A stretch of DNA of 64,000 nucleotides from Rhypophila decipiens (GCA_033297075.1 MU858227.1:1-64000), one strand, 5' to 3'. Shown: positions 45,644-59,669, counted from the first letter of the stretch. Notes: generated by a model not told the origin, from the sequence alone. Numbers and translations: made by a program.

Positions 45644-47059
45644 TCAGATTAGGTGATCATCCACACCAGCAAACATAGCACCGGCAGCCCCCAGCCCCGT
45701 CAGCCCGATCGACACCGGCGCCCGCCACGTCTGAACGGGAGCCCCAAACGGCAGCAGCCCTTGGTACAGGTAAAACAAGCCCGCAGTGATACCAGCAAGT
45801 GATAATCCACCCGTAGTCATCCACACAAGGTCCTTGTTCGCCTTCCTCATCGCTACCAAGGCCTGCGATTCTGTTGTTGTCGGAGTCCTCACGGCCCCCG
45901 CCCTCCGTTGCGTCCACCACCGTGACCCTTCCTCGCCCACAAGCGGTATTATCCTGACCAGCCCCTGAACGTACCTTGTCAAGACACCCGACAAGGTATG
46001 ACCTTGCCTGGCAGTAGTACTGAGCCCCTCCGACTTGGTATTCTTCACCTCCGCCCAAGGAAGTTTCCGCTCTGTGCTGTGACCAGTCCCCAAAATCCCA
46101 TATCGCCCACCTGCAAATTCCCTGGCGAAGTCACATAGACCAGGATATTTCGCCTCCATAATCTCCCTCAACCAGGGTCTAGGAACCTCAGGCAGAAGCA
46201 TCAAAGCGAGATACCCAAACGCAAGACACCTGAATTCCAGCGTTGTTGTTTCCTCTGGAAGCTCATCCGAATCCTCCTCTTTCCCGTAAACCTCTTTCTC
46301 GTCCTCCTCTTTGGAAGCTAAAGCCCCCACAAGGACATCCAGTACCTCAGCCGTGACCCCCTCTAGCCGAATCCGCGACCTCTCCTCGGGCGTGAGCTTC
46401 TCCCGCACAGCATTTTTTCTCCTCTGAGCCATGCTCTTCTTGATACTCTCAGGAACATGTACCCAGCTTGGGTCGGCCTTGGCAGCTGCCTCGGCTTTCT
46501 CAGCTTCAGCGTCCGTGTCTAGGCTGGATAGCTTCAGGTCAGCTGCTCGCGCGGACATGGCGGCTCGAATGGCGGTTGGTTCGGTCCATGGTAGTGGGAA
46601 GGGTAGGATCTTGGAGTAGGCCGGTCGGGTAGTTGCTGCCCAGTTTGCGGAGGAGACGTAGAGGGATAGGGATATCAAGGGCGTCGCCTGGTCGGTTAGG
46701 AAGGCCTTGTAGGCTGTGCTGTCTGCTTGGACCTTTTTCGAATATCGATATTGTTGTTGGGCATTGCGGGATTGGATGTGGGCTGTGATGGCGCTGAAGC
46801 CGCTTGTCCAGGTGTTTCGGGCTGGGTCGTGAAGCGCGGGGAGGTGGTCTATTGAGGCGGTGATGTTAGTGGTTTGCTTAGGTTGTTTCGAGAGGAGAGG
46901 GAGATATGACGTACGAGTAGGAACTGCTGAGGGACTACTTTGAATGAGCTGGTATTCTGTCTCGTCGAGGGTCTCTGTAAAGTAGGCGATTGTCCCGAGA
47001 CACTCGGCGTCAATGGAGGGCAGCCCAAAGGCCGGTCCCCAGACGTAAAGCTCGAGCAT
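45644..47059 (-). CDS. sam37: SAM complex subunit Sam37 (metaxin-like)
   Basis: The N terminus LELYVWGPAFGLPSIDAECLGTIAYF is the Tom37/Sam37 signature at the start of a GST-like metaxin fold. A second helical region (RSRIRLEGVTAEVLDVLVGAL, LEFRCLAFGYLALMLLPEVPRPWLREIMEAKYPGLCDFAREF) matches the GST-C part. The C terminus holds one or two membrane segments (LVWMTTGGLSLAGITAGLFYLYQGL, then VSIGLTGLGAAGAMFAG). Sam37 works with Sam50 and Sam35 to fold and insert beta-barrel proteins in the mitochondrial outer membrane. A 66-nt segment (46849-46914) has a GTACGT donor, CTAAC branch and AATAG acceptor, so it is probably an intron. Because it is a multiple of three without a stop the frame stays open. 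The protein is 449 residues if spliced, 471 if not. Confidence 0.88.
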   Translation of the reverse strand: MLELYVWGPAFGLPSIDAECLGTIAYFTETLDETEYQLIQSSPSAVPTRTSYLPLLSKQPKQTTNITASIDHLPALHDPARNTWTSGFSAITAHIQSRNAQQQYRYSKKVQADSTAYKAFLTDQATPLISLSLYVSSANWAATTRPAYSKILPFPLPWTEPTAIRAAMSARAADLKLSSLDTDAEAEKAEAAAKADPSWVHVPESIKKSMAQRRKNAVREKLTPEERSRIRLEGVTAEVLDVLVGALASKEEDEKEVYGKEEDSDELPEETTTLEFRCLAFGYLALMLLPEVPRPWLREIMEAKYPGLCDFAREFAGGRYGILGTGHSTERKLPWAEVKNTKSEGLSTTARQGHTLSGVLTRYVQGLVRIIPLVGEEGSRWWTQRRAGAVRTPTTTESQALVAMRKANKDLVWMTTGGLSLAGITAGLFYLYQGLLPFGAPVQTWRAPVSIGLTGLGAAGAMFAGVDDHLI

Positions 47060-50000
47060 TGGCGGAATATGTCAGATCTCGATGTTCGAGAGACTGTGCT
47101 AGGCTCGTCGTGGAGTGTTTGCCGGCTTTGATCTGACTCGGTAAAACCAAACGTTGACTGAGTGAATGCAACTTTGCAAGACGTCACTTGACACTGGACC
47201 GTTAAGATTTCCGATAAGGCTAGAGCTGGCGTCAGCTCGGCACGTGTTCACGTGACGATAAGATCCTGGTGTGTTCTGGAAGCCGAAGAAGCCAAGCCGA
47301 TTACATAATGAATCCCCAGACCCGGGATTTCTTAGCTGCGGGCCGCTCCCAGCAAGTCAACGCCGCTGACGGAGCCCGATCGTAGCGCCCCCTGGTCCTG
47401 CATTGGATTGTGCGCAAATTATATGCGCCCCGCCCCCTTTTTCAAGATCTGTTCTCAACTCCCGATTCTATTTTCCACTCATTAATTTACCATGCTTTAG
47501 TTTCTGCCGGTTCAATACGATTGAGCTGCAGGTGAAAGGAGAGGAAGAAGATGGAATTTACCCTAAAGTGAATGAAGAGCTCTGAAGTGCCGCGCTGTGT
47601 GTTTGTTCAACGGGTGACTTTCTGCGCAACAAAAGGGGCTCTGCTGAAAAGGGGGGGAAAGACGAGCCGAACCGTACAACGAAAACAACGAAACTGCAAC
47701 ACCCCTGCCGTCAATGTTTCCTGACAGCTTCACCACCGTCTTATTATCATGGTATTCGTATTTGAGAATGTTTTGAAGTATCAACATTTGTCATTTCACT
47801 ATGATCTCCATCCTGCTCCGTGCCCCCTTTGTTTCCTCCGAACCCAATCGGGCAACTTGCATTTTCGGAGACGCTCCCACCTCGAAGTGGGTTTACTTCA
47901 AGTCCATCATGTTTGATCTTCCTCCAAACTCTCAAATACTTGCACGAATGAGAGGTCTCGGAGTAGTTTCCAGAGATGTGTCAGTACTTGGCCCGTGTCA
48001 TGTCATTCATATGTCTGTCAAATAGTGTACAGGAACCGGGGATCAGGATGAACAGTCAAAGGAGTAACATCCCGAGTCTTTTCCCTCTAGTTCGTCTCCC
48101 AGGGAATGAGGCCACTGGGCCAGAAATTCTCCGGATCTTCCCCCCCTCCTTTCTTATGTGCCTTGCTGGCTTCTCCCTGGCACCTGCCTCCTGCTCGTGA
48201 ACTATTCTCCAAACCAACTCCATACTCATGAAACATCAACATTGCGCTGTCCATGCAGGGGAATTTTATATAGGAAAGATGAACGCAAATGAAGCCGGTC
48301 TTGTCCTCTCGGCTCATCTTCCCTGCTTGAGGGGCGGCAGAGCTTGAGGGTTTAGGATGACATGATCGTAGTTGTGTTTTGAAAACCAGGTCTCTCAGGT
48401 CGAGACCAATTGCCGAACCGGGTCAATGCAGACAATATATGTATGCAAGTGTTGCAGATATCCAGTCTCCAGTCCGTCCGTAAGATGAGGCATGCAGGTC
48501 AACATGAGCCGCATTGTATTATCCCCTAGAAGTTCCAGGCCCTTCATCAACCATAGATATAATATCATTATGAGTATAGTACTGGTGAATGCCGGTAGAC
48601 AAACAAAGGAGGTAGATAGATGATAGACCACCAGGAAGCAATCGTCTCATCAGATATTGCTTGATACCGGTATTGATGTACACTACGGCTCCTGTCCCAA
48701 AACATGTGCAAGTGGATGTGATCCGAAGTGGATGAGCGCCGAAGGAACGGATGAACGTCCGGGTGGAAGGGGCGGACGGACCGCTCCGCATATCACCTTC
48801 CACCAGTTGCTGAGACCCATGAAACCGAATACCAAAAGTCATAACTCGTCTTATAAGACTCATAAAGGTAAATTTATCGCTATCAGTATCTGCAAGACAC
48901 GATATCGTCATTCCAAGCCCCTCCATGGAGTCCATGGGTAAGGCAAATGGTCAGCTGTATTCCGCACGTACGTCAGATCAGGCCACCGAGGTCTGTGTCT
49001 CTTGAAAGTCGGCCGGCTCGGCTAGGCTTTGTCGTCGGGTACCTGCCAAAGAGAGGGCGGCTGTCGGGCACATGGGTAATCTCGGAGCTCGGCAAGGTCA
49101 ACTTACCTCGCCTTCCGTACACATTATCATGATCAGAGTAGCCGAGGCACATACGGTAAAGCCGGCCAGTGCGGCGCAATTATTTGTTTGAACGTTCGAT
49201 AATTATTGCTGACCTTGGACAGCCGCGTACAAGGAAAGAGGAGATGATCGCCCACTTCCCGGTGTTGGTAGTATAATTTCCCTCTTCGGGAACCCGAAGT
49301 TTATTAACGCAAATATTCAGCAGGAAGGTGCCGGTTTACCCAGCTCCCCAGATAAATAACGACTACCATCTATGATTTCCTTATTCCCCACCCTCACACT
49401 GGCACTTGAAACCTCTTGGACTTGATATAATTAAGCCGGGTTATAATATGGACGACTTGTTGGATATAGATAGACGCTACCAACCTTGATTATTAGTCCA
49501 TCCAAGGTAACCCGTATCTGGCCAGTAGTTAGGCCTTGTCTGTCCGGTCTCAACACGAGTACGTCCCGCTGAAGGGTATTAACCATCTTGATATTATTGT
49601 CTTTTAGTTTTCCCCCCTCACCGCGAGCAACCTTTAGAAAGCCCTCAGCATAAACCCCATGATGGTTGCTGCCCAAGCACTAGCGTGATGATTTATTTCC
49701 GACACACAATGCCAGTCTCCTTTTAGTTTAGAGGTTTGCCACCCAGTTCGGAATATTCGGTTCCTTCCACTCAAAATGGTCCATGCACACCTATTTAAAC
49801 TAGCAGAGGTGACATCGTGTTTGCAACGTTTGGCGCGTGGGTCGGCGCGCAAGAAAAGATCTCGCAAAAAAAGGAGCCGCTATCCGTACGGCAGCTGGGC
49901 TAGGTAATTAATGCTCGGGATCCAAGTTCTGGTTAGCGCAAGTCTAGAGGAGGAAAGGAGGTTAGGCTCAAGAAAAGGTCGCCGACTGAACACTCTGAAT

Positions 50001-53000
50001 CAAGTCAATATAATAAATGATCCCTGGTCCATGTGTCAAGTGTTCAGGGAACTTGCGAATTAAAGACGGCGCGATGCCACGGCACGACACAAAACGATGA
50101 TGTGCATATCATGGTATGGTATGGCAATGTAGCATCACTCTTTCCTGCCAGATTGATGATGGCAATTGGCAATGTGAGTTAGACCCCCACCCAGAATTAA
50201 CTAATTCCGTAAAGTAAAATGGCATGCTAGGGTTCGCAGGGTAGGACTCGACTTTGTCCACGTGTGATAAATTGACGAGGGGTTGTATTGTATTGGTGTG
50301 TGACTGGGTGTGACATTGTGTAGCAGTTACGGGAGAACTGCACGCTATTGTGGAAAATCAGGGGCACATTGCACGTCTTGTTTCTCGTCAACGAGGTGTC
50401 GCGACTCGCCGATGGTATGGTCAAGACTTCTTGGACGCAAGAGGCACTGGATGAGTTGCTAACTCAGGTAGCCTTGCCTGTATCCCACCTTGCCTTGCGA
50501 AGGTCTTGTTTGGCCTGCCCTGCTGGCCTGCCAATGTGTGTGATGGGCCGTCAGGTTGGCAAGTTCCTACTCTCTAGGCGGGGTAGACTTCATGAATTGT
50601 GTGATCCCTCACTCAATTCTCGAATATGTGTTTCAATCGGTGCGAGCGTTGCTCCGATCAGACATCATCTCATCTCATTTCGGACTAGGCGATGATGGGA
50701 CGATGCAAAACACAGCGTGTGATCAAAACGAACTAATCCATGGTGGGGGAGGGAGGGAATCGGGTGAATGTGAGGGGATCACCAAGTTTATCAAACATCT
50801 ATCCCAGTTCAAGCTGATGAGCCAAGAGACAAAGGAGGCTCCGAGCTCCATGTAGGAACCGGGTGAAAAGAAGTCACGATATCATACCGGGCTGTAATTG
50901 TTGCTAGTAAAGGTCATCGACGATGAGGTAAGCAGCGGACGACGGACCCAGTATGTCTAGACCGGAATGGGGCAAAAAAAGGAGGAAACTGTTGAGGCTT
51001 TTCTGTTTCTGATTCAAAATGTGAAAACGAAGTCAGGGACGTGTAACAGTTTTGACATGTGTCAGGCAAAGTCCCCATCATAATTTATGGGATTGTGGGG
51101 TGAATAAGAAATGACGAACGATAATGGTATCTTATCTTTCCAAAGGTGAGGTTCCATATCGGCAACGAAACCGAGGATGTGGAGAAGGAAAAAAAAAGGA
51201 AATTGATGCTCAACGTTCCAGGAGGTGGCGGTGGTGATCGCGACGTGCCTGACCAATATGTAGATGGAAGCAATGCGATGACGACAAAGACAGAAACTAC
51301 TGGTTTCACCAATATGAAGATCACAACTGAAGAGGAGGTTGAGCAGAACAAGTGAGGGGTAGATGTTTCGTCGCAATTGCTGCGCGAATCTCAAAATGAA
51401 TTGCATTTCATGTCGCCTTGAGGCAGACAAGGCAGAGGAAAAAGCCATTGACTTCAAAAGTCCTAGTGATACATATCGTGTGTTGCCAACGAGGGTAAAA
51501 AAACAAAAGGCCCATCTAATAATCGAAAGAGGATATTGAAAAAACACTCAATTGTGAGCTGAACAATTAAAAAAAAATGTAAGTAGGTATCTTCGCGCAT
51601 TGATATCATTGGATCGCCATGACAATGAAATAAGAAAACAAACACCCGTTTGAAACCCATGGTATTCCAATTGCCAAAATCAAAGGAAAAAAAGAGAAAA
51701 AAGAGAAACTCGAGTCGTTGATTAAAAATGCAGCTCCCCCTTTATATCGTAGGTCGCATAATGGTACAAAAGTCGTCCCGAATCGCAGTCATTCACAAAT
51801 GGGCAAGTGATTAGCCTCGTTTCCAAGAAGCGAAAAAAGTGCCGAGATCCCATGCGAGCCCAGCTCCGTGGTACTTTGTGGTTTGGGGTGGTGGTATTGC
51901 ATCCGAAGTGGTAATGTGCGCGAGAGTTGTAGCCAAACACAGGGAGAAGAAGATAGTCGCAAGTCGATATTGGGTGGTCTTGATTGCCATGTTGTGTGAC
52001 GACAGTGTAGGCTGTGTGTAAGCTCGGCGAGGCCATGGCCACCAGTCTCTCAGCCCACCCATCCACCCATATCATATTGACCCATTCCATGGCTTGAGGG
52101 TAGAGGTCGCCCGAAAAGCAAAGCTGAGCAAGCAATTGATTGTTGCTCTGGTGGTCGTTGTTGCGATAGTGAGCTGGTAAGCTGGTTCGGTATGCAGTCG
52201 CGCAAGACTGGGCCCGTGGTTCTGTTGGGCTATGCGAGCGCAGATCGGCGTGCAGCGCATGTTTGTTATGCGTTGTGGGAAACCAACACTAAAAGAATCC
52301 GGAGCTGTTGTTGATTGTGTGAAGGCAGGCGGATCGCAGCCTTGCGCCATAGGTGGCAGCTGGAAGCAGTAAAGAATTGGAGGGTCGGCTCGTTGCGGGA
52401 TCCGAAGATTTCGACCGAGGAGCCTGGCAGCAGGAGGTGTGACAGCACCCAAGAGGAACTAAGAGGCATCGGAGGTCGGAGGTGCGGCTCTGTCCGCTCC
52501 TCTTAACCGCGTTTGGGAAGAGGAGGAAGAGGCCGGCTCGGCGGTGGGCCGGGGCAAGGAGGAAGCTGAGAAGGTCGTTGTGCGGGCATGATGTCGAACA
52601 TTTGGAAGGTGGAGGGTTTGGTTTGGTAAAGCTCGGTGATCGAGGCTGATTGTTGGTAGTGGTTGCTGTTGTTGTTGCTGTAGGTCTGGTAGGAGCAGCT
52701 TGCGGTAGTGGTGATGATCCAACTTGAACGGGTCGAAGGAGGATTATATGTTTGGTTCTCTTGTCAAGGGCGAGACGGTGTCCTGTTTATGATCTGATGG
52801 GGTTGGCTTTGAGTTGATGATGGTTCGAGAATGTGAGCGGACTAGGGAGGAAGGAAGAAGGGGGAGGGCAACCTTATATGGACACTAGCCAGCAAAGTGA
52901 CAATCTCCAAGATTACTCTTTCCGGGCAGGGCACGATGGAGGAAACAAGCTTGGAATTTCACAGACACAGGCAGCCAAGCAGCGAGCAGGGCTGTGGTCA

Positions 53001-55922
53001 GTTGCCAGGACTTGTGGATCCCCCCTTCTTGGTACCTGGCATCAAGTCCTCATGAGTAGGCGGTACATTGCTTGGCCGGGGTGTACATGTTTGGGCGCCC
53101 AGAATTGGTGCCTAAATGCAGAGCCGAGTCTAAGGGGCAGGTCGCGCAGGCCCGGCCCCAGGTACCCAGGACTTGCTCCGGAGCGCAAAGTTGCGGTGAC
53201 GCAGCCACGTCTTGGCGACAACTTTTAGTCTCCAGGCCTCGAGTTCGCAACCCCAAGGAAAATGAAACACAGCATAACGACAGGGCCCCCTGGTCTATGA
53301 CAGTCATTGCACCCTGGTCAGTCAACCAGTGCACAGCACACACTCAGCGCGCAAAGGACTCTTGAGTAATACCGTATAGATACGCATACTCTGTACCGAG
53401 CATGTATTCGTATGGGAGCCTCATGACGGCTATTTGGGGACACATGAACGATACACGAAGTACTACAGCTGTTACCCGAAATAGCGGTCGAGCAGTATAC
53501 ATACAGTACACGATGTGCATACATCGCATGACGGGCCGCTTCAAGGGCGGCCACTCTGGCCGCTCGTCTGCCGTACTGTTGTGTGCTGGTTCTGTGAGCG
53601 AAAGCCCGCGCGACGCTCTTCAGCAGTTGAGTGTGTTTACTTCTGATAGACCGTCCCAAGTGTCAAAAGATGGGCGTCAGGGTTCCCCGTTGTCAGCGAT
53701 TCGCGCCTCCCGTCTGTGTCGCTTGGCCATTCTTGATGGAGGCCAGAACGTGCCAGAGAGGCGCCACGTACCACCAGCGATTCTCAGTTAATTCGGGGTT
53801 TGGAGACAAAAGCAGGTCTCCAAGGCCGGTGGCAGCGCCATCACCGCAATATTGAGCCCAGGTCAGCAAGGACAACGGAATTTGGAAGCGCTCGCAGGTG
53901 AGTGCCCTGGTCCCGCACGGAGAAGTCCTCCAGCGGGTTGCTGAGACCGAGTGCTGTGAGACAGGCCCTGGTTTGGTGATGCGGGGAGAATAACCCGTAC
54001 GCGCAACAAATCCCACGATGCTGTCCGTGGTACCGAGTACTGTATTGTTCCATACAGCTGTAATAGATACCAAGGTGTAATTTCAAGCAACAACACCGAG
54101 AAACATGGGATGGTTTGTTACATGCCGACCACCGATGGACCCTGTAATAGAAATGGGCAGCATTACATGAGCAGTGCAGGGTAGGGCACGCTTTGTTGAG
54201 AGCTGAGAACACAATGGAGAAATTAAAGAGCAAAAGGAGTTAAATCCTGGTGGTTCCAAAAAATTGTGAGAAATTTTAGAACACGATCCACGGACAAGTG
54301 CAGTGGAGTGCTTCTTTCCGTAAACCAGCGGTAGAAGCCTCATGGAAGCTCCGGGCCCCGGGGGAGGAGCGAAGCATCAATCGGGATCCACAGTTTAATT
54401 TCAAAAAAAAACCCCATCGCAAAAAAGCAAGCCAAAGACCAGAACACAGTGTCCACTCCCACATCCCGCGGCCCGAGATCGAGCGCACAAAAAAAAATCG
54501 GCGGTGAAAGAAAATCGAGATTCAGGGACAAAGATACCCCATGCTTCAGCTCGGCAGTCGTCGCTCACTACGTAATTGATTTGCATTGTTTCCACCTGAT
54601 TTCCAGGTACAAGTTGTAAGGTAGGGGCAGATCTTTCAGGGGTAAAAATGCCCCTTTCAGCCCCTTGCGAAGCCGAAGTTGGACTGTGGTGAGGAATTCC
54701 AATTTGAAAAATTTCAGACTGTAGTGTCTCGACTCGGTGAGCTGCTGAAGCTTGCCCCGATTTCGAGCTGAAGAGGAAAAGGGGCTTCCTAAGTTTGGTT
54801 GCGACTTGCAAGCTGAAAGCTCAAGCAGTCAATACTGTCGGCCTGTTTGAGGAAGCAATTTGAGTTTATGGCACAGGTTCAGCACAGTCTCGATGGAACG
54901 CGCCTGTCCGCGGGTAATATTCGGTGTGTATATGATACCGTATCGATTCATACAACTCGATGTAATTTCATCAACACATCAAACCATCGCGTCTTTGCAA
55001 TTTACATCCCTGGACCGATCAGCTCTCGATCGCGGCGGCGCGGGGTGATTAACCAAGCCGTCGCCCCCAAAACTGAGGCCTTTCCCTTCCTGGCTCAGCC
55101 GGTGCGATATGCGGATCAGAGTTATGAGATTTCAGACGGCAAGAATATCAAAACAAACAAGGCAATTGCAAATAAATGTCAAACACAAAACATTCGCGAA
55201 AATCCACGAGACTAGCGGTCTAGATCGACAGAGCACACACATATCCCGAAACACACCATATGCAACTGCTCTCGGGTACCTTTTTTAGGTGAACACAATT
55301 TGAGTTTGTGCCAGCGTTTGACGATTGGAATGCTATTTCTCGAGATTAGAAATTTTGACTTTGAGCCTGAGACACTGACAGCGGACATGGTGAAGTCATC
55401 ATCATGATCAGGGGCTAAGACATCAACAGCCCGTGTGTGTCGTGCACCGTACGGTTACGATTGGTAAATCCGAACCGAGTGTTTCCTGAAAGTTCCAAAT
55501 ACCAGATTAATACCGGACCGGGAACATTGAAGTCGTATTATAAACATGAAGCGGCAGCCTGTATGCAGGTCTTTGGTCAGCTCACTTCGGACCACGGGAC
55601 ACTTTCTATTCTGGTTTGTTGTGCGTATACTATGGATGGACGTACGCATATATCCGTATGGTCGTCTTTTTTAACAAACTTCGGCCTTGTTCATATTCAA
55701 TCGAGAGTAACAATAGTGATCCCTGTTTTTACCTTCACACCATGTTCGTATTCCGGGAATTCTGTTGATACGGCCCTGATGGTGGTCGCAATGATGTGGC
55801 ACAACTCCAGTAGATCAACCCCAGCTTTTCGTTTCTTTTTCTCGTCTATTTTTTGTCATCCTCCTGCGATGTTGTGCGTTGTCTCGTACGGGGTATGAAC
55901 GGATATACCCCTGGTAATAACA

Positions 55923-55948
55923 CGATATCAATATATCGATATCGGGCT
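55923..55948. repeat. AT-rich imperfect palindrome
   Basis: Sequence around CGATATCAATATATCGATATCG is nearly self-complementary, made of overlapping GATATC units. It could form a small cruciform or simply be a simple-sequence patch. Confidence 0.55.
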
Positions 55949-58646
55949 GATGATGGTGGTGGTTGCCGCCGTGAACACAACATTAACAAAGAGATGAGGC
56001 CGAAGGATCGCCTGTTTTACACGCACACACTTTTCTTGATTCCCGTAAAAATCTGATGGTATATGATATATCAGATCTTTGGAACTTGGTGGCAGGCTGC
56101 AAATGGCAGGTGATTCCGTAATCATCCCGGATTTCCAAGATTGCTTGGGCTCACCCACACTAGAATCAAGCCACCAACAAGAGCAGGATCAACAACACCA
56201 CCACCATCATCATCGTGATGTGCCGAAAGCCTGTTTGCGACGATGTCCTCAAACACAGATGGAAAGGTGCAGGTTCTAGATCAAGCTCCAGCCAGTAAAG
56301 CTTCAGACTGGTGATAATTCTGAACACCGCCCACTGGTTCAATTATCCCGCATACTTGCATCCCACCCACCACACAGAATCCATCCCATTGCTTCGGCTT
56401 CCTGGCCTCATTGGATTCCCAGAAACCAAACCCAGCGGAGGAGGCGTCCGGCTGTGCAAATGCGCACTGCGTCGTGCTGCAGAGTTTGGGTAGGTATGTC
56501 GTGTATATCCGAACTTTCGCCGGCACCCGTTTGACCGGCGGCAGCCTTCTTTGGACGCCTTTTCACGATATCATGTCATGTCACATCATGACATCTTCAG
56601 AGCAAAAAGAAGGCAACCTTCTTGGCTACAAACGATCATGAATTCACTCTCGATATAATCACGGAAGTACGCATTTCCGGCATTTCCTGTACAGGGCTGT
56701 GATGTTAACGAGGAGCAAGGATTTTTGACAGCTGCACTAAAGGGTCAGGGATAGGGGATAAGTAACCGTATCAGGAGCAAGTACCGGTAATTCAGGGCTG
56801 ATGAGGCTGACTGAGGATTACGGTGGTATTAGCGTAAATCCCAGCAGGCTGCGAGAAAAACAAACAACGTGCGTTTATCGATCAAATAGCCTCGGAGCAA
56901 AGGCCTCTGAATTAACCTTCCTCCCGCTGTCACAGAAGCTGCATCTCTACGTCTGTGTTTACGCATATACAGAAGATGAAACCTAACTACGAATCTGTAC
57001 GCTTTTTGCTGATTGCAACATAATCGCCAGATAGGCGGTAAAGGGATGTTTTCCGCTCATGCAGGAGAAAGGTCTGGAATTTCTATTGTCTCCATACAAG
57101 TGATGCCGTACACAGCCAATAAAGGGGTTTACCATACAGCCAGCCGTAAGAACCACGTGCAGACACACATGGCATCGCAGGTGCAGTGCAGTGCAGGAAA
57201 GGGGGGCACTGGAGTCGGTCCGCCGCCGGTTCTGTCGGTCGGAGTGGAGACGAAACAACCACACAGACAGTGGACATTACCGGCCAGCCCGAAATAACAC
57301 CACCCAAACATTTTCAGCTGTTTTAGTTCCCGGGCGGATATCGGTGGAAAACCGACGATGGCCCGTAGTCCCGGGTCTGATGGACAAAGGACTGGAGTCA
57401 GGCTTGACCGCTACAACGATAACGTCAAACAAATTAATTAACAACCGAGCTTACTGGTAAAACCAGTGGCCTTTTGCGGGGATCGTGCTGTCCGACGACC
57501 AATACCCGTATCTGTAACACCAAGATTTCATCTGTCACGGATAGCTAGTGTACTTCCCAAAGCTATTCGGGACTTGGCCGCCTTTTTGGTGTAAAGAACA
57601 AGAGCAAGTTAGCTTCATTGAGCAGGTTATCTCGAACTAGCGGTGTCTAGTGTAGAATGGGGGAACGGAACGGGAATAAAGAGAAAAAACATCACAGTTA
57701 GTACACTGATTGGGCGTGTAACCCGACCTCGTGGGCGGCGATAGTCGTCGTAAAAGGGGGAAATTGGTTGTGTTTGACACTGCCGGCTCTCGCCACGTGT
57801 ATTTCAACCCCGTCTCCGATCCGCCGGATGTACTGCATGTACCGGCCCCACGTTTTACACAACACCACCATTCGGGCAAAGAGCAGCGAGACATGAAACT
57901 TTTAGAAATAGGAGTAAAAGCCCGAAGGAGGAAAAATTCATGACGATGATGCACGGTGTAAGTGATGATCGTGTGGTTCGGTTCCTGAGTGATGATGAGA
58001 GCCTGTCAGGAACCGAGAATACAGTCATCCGCCCATCCCACATGACCCGACCTGGCACAACTTTGGTCGACGAATCCTCCGTGGGACCGTGATCAGCACA
58101 TTTCGTCAGGAACAGGAAAGGCCATGGAACAAACCAACGGAGCATCGCCATGGAATCACTCCTTCTGGAAGGTGCATACAGATGTGGCGGTAAGCCGGTT
58201 GAATGATGGCGACAGGTGTTTTCCAAGACAGTCAGTCATACCGATACCCGTACCCGTACCAATATCAATACCGGGTATCGAAGGGGAATTATTGAAACAA
58301 GTTTCAACGTGAACTGTCCTGCTTCACAAGGCCAACTAATAAACCATCCCCCACATTTCCAGACCGCAATATCCGCACAACTTCCTGGAGATCTTGATAT
58401 TGAATGGCCACTTCCCGGCAACATGCGGATAATGGGGAACTACGGCGGTTGAGAATCATGAGATCATACACGAGCATGGAGCTAGAGACGAACCGTGAGA
58501 CCCTTCACAAGCCACAACTAATAGATATCCAAGACATCGCCATAACGTGCTCCGGTATCACAAAAGGAATCATGATCGATCGCCTCATTTACCAAGGCAA
58601 CCGGCCGACCGTTACACAGCCTCGTACATACCCATATTCATAAATC

Positions 58647-58662
58647 CAGGTACGCGTACCTG
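58647..58662. repeat. Perfect 16-bp palindrome
   Basis: CAGGTACGCGTACCTG equals its own reverse complement over all 16 bases. A symmetric site of this size fits a dimeric DNA-binding protein, but no protein is known to me for it. Confidence 0.8.
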
Positions 58663-59585
58663 CGTAACGGTTTCATGGCTCGTACTCAACTCCCACATGG
58701 GTCCAGTGATAGCTAAAATCAACCGGCAGTCAGGTCATGAACCCCCTTTGTGCAACCCGTGAACGAATCTCATGTAAATCAACAAAAGTCGGTGAGCTTG
58801 GTCACTTGTTGATCAGTGATATTATCGGTCCGGTCGGTGCAGTGACGGTCAGTCGGTGTTTCGGTGGTGGTTGGGCACACATGGTCAAGTGGATCTGGAT
58901 ACGGGACGTGCAGACTGCACATGAGGTTCACGATATTCCGCCGTTGTTTAACCTCCACAAATTCCACGTGCCGCTCTGTTGTTCAAACCCCCAAGTGCGC
59001 CGTCTCATCTCCGGGTTCATGGGTTCTTTTTCTCGGCCGGGCAGTTGGTCGGCCGTTTAGTTTTGGTTGGGCGTGCCTGCTTCCCTAGTTCGGTGCCTAT
59101 CACAGACGATTACCAAAGGAAACAAATTCTTTTGGAAAGAAATTTTTTCTCTCCTGTCATCATCACCACCACCCCTGTTGAGGCTCTTTTTTACACGCAT
59201 ATCAAGGATGACTCACAAGGCGATGAGTTGGCAAACCAGAGGGACAGGGGAACGGGTTTGCGGCCCTACGAACGCACTAAACTTCCCTGGTGAGCCGAAT
59301 TCTCGGCATGGGTGTTAACTCTCCGGCGGCCGCGGGAGAACAAAAAGAAGGGAAAAGATTTTGCATGGCACGGCGATTTGACCACGATGATGGAATGCAC
59401 AAACCAGTGAATTCTGTGCATGAGGAAGCAAATACTACCCTTCCCCCCCACTCGCATATTTACCCAAACCGGAATTGGGCATAAGTTGCCTTGTTTTGGT
59501 GTTGTTGATCAACCTCGCCGTCGTCAAATTTCCCGGTATGACTGCTTACATCCCTGAAGGGCTGAAATACAAATTCGGAGGACGG

Positions 59586-59669
59586 ACAGTACGGTACCAT
59601 ACACCATACGGCCATGTATCCGTTACGATGTATCGATACGTGAGTGTAAATACATGGTATCCGTACTGT
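59586..59669. repeat. Inverted repeat with 53-nt loop
   Basis: ACAGTACGGTACCAT at 59586-59600 pairs with ATGGTATCCGTACTGT at 59654-59669 with one unpaired base. The loop carries further CATGTATCC and GTATCGATAC motifs. Confidence 0.7.

Noticed and set aside
51062..51547. 161-codon minus-strand frame
   Set aside because: No start context, motif or splice continuation; hydrophobic stretches come from T-rich DNA.
52459..52722. 87-codon minus-strand frame with Gln and Ser runs
   Set aside because: Low-complexity only; downstream frames do not join into a longer protein and no domain is seen.
56190..56215. His-codon (CAC/CAT) run in a short frame
   Set aside because: A simple-sequence repeat in a 66-codon frame with no other support.
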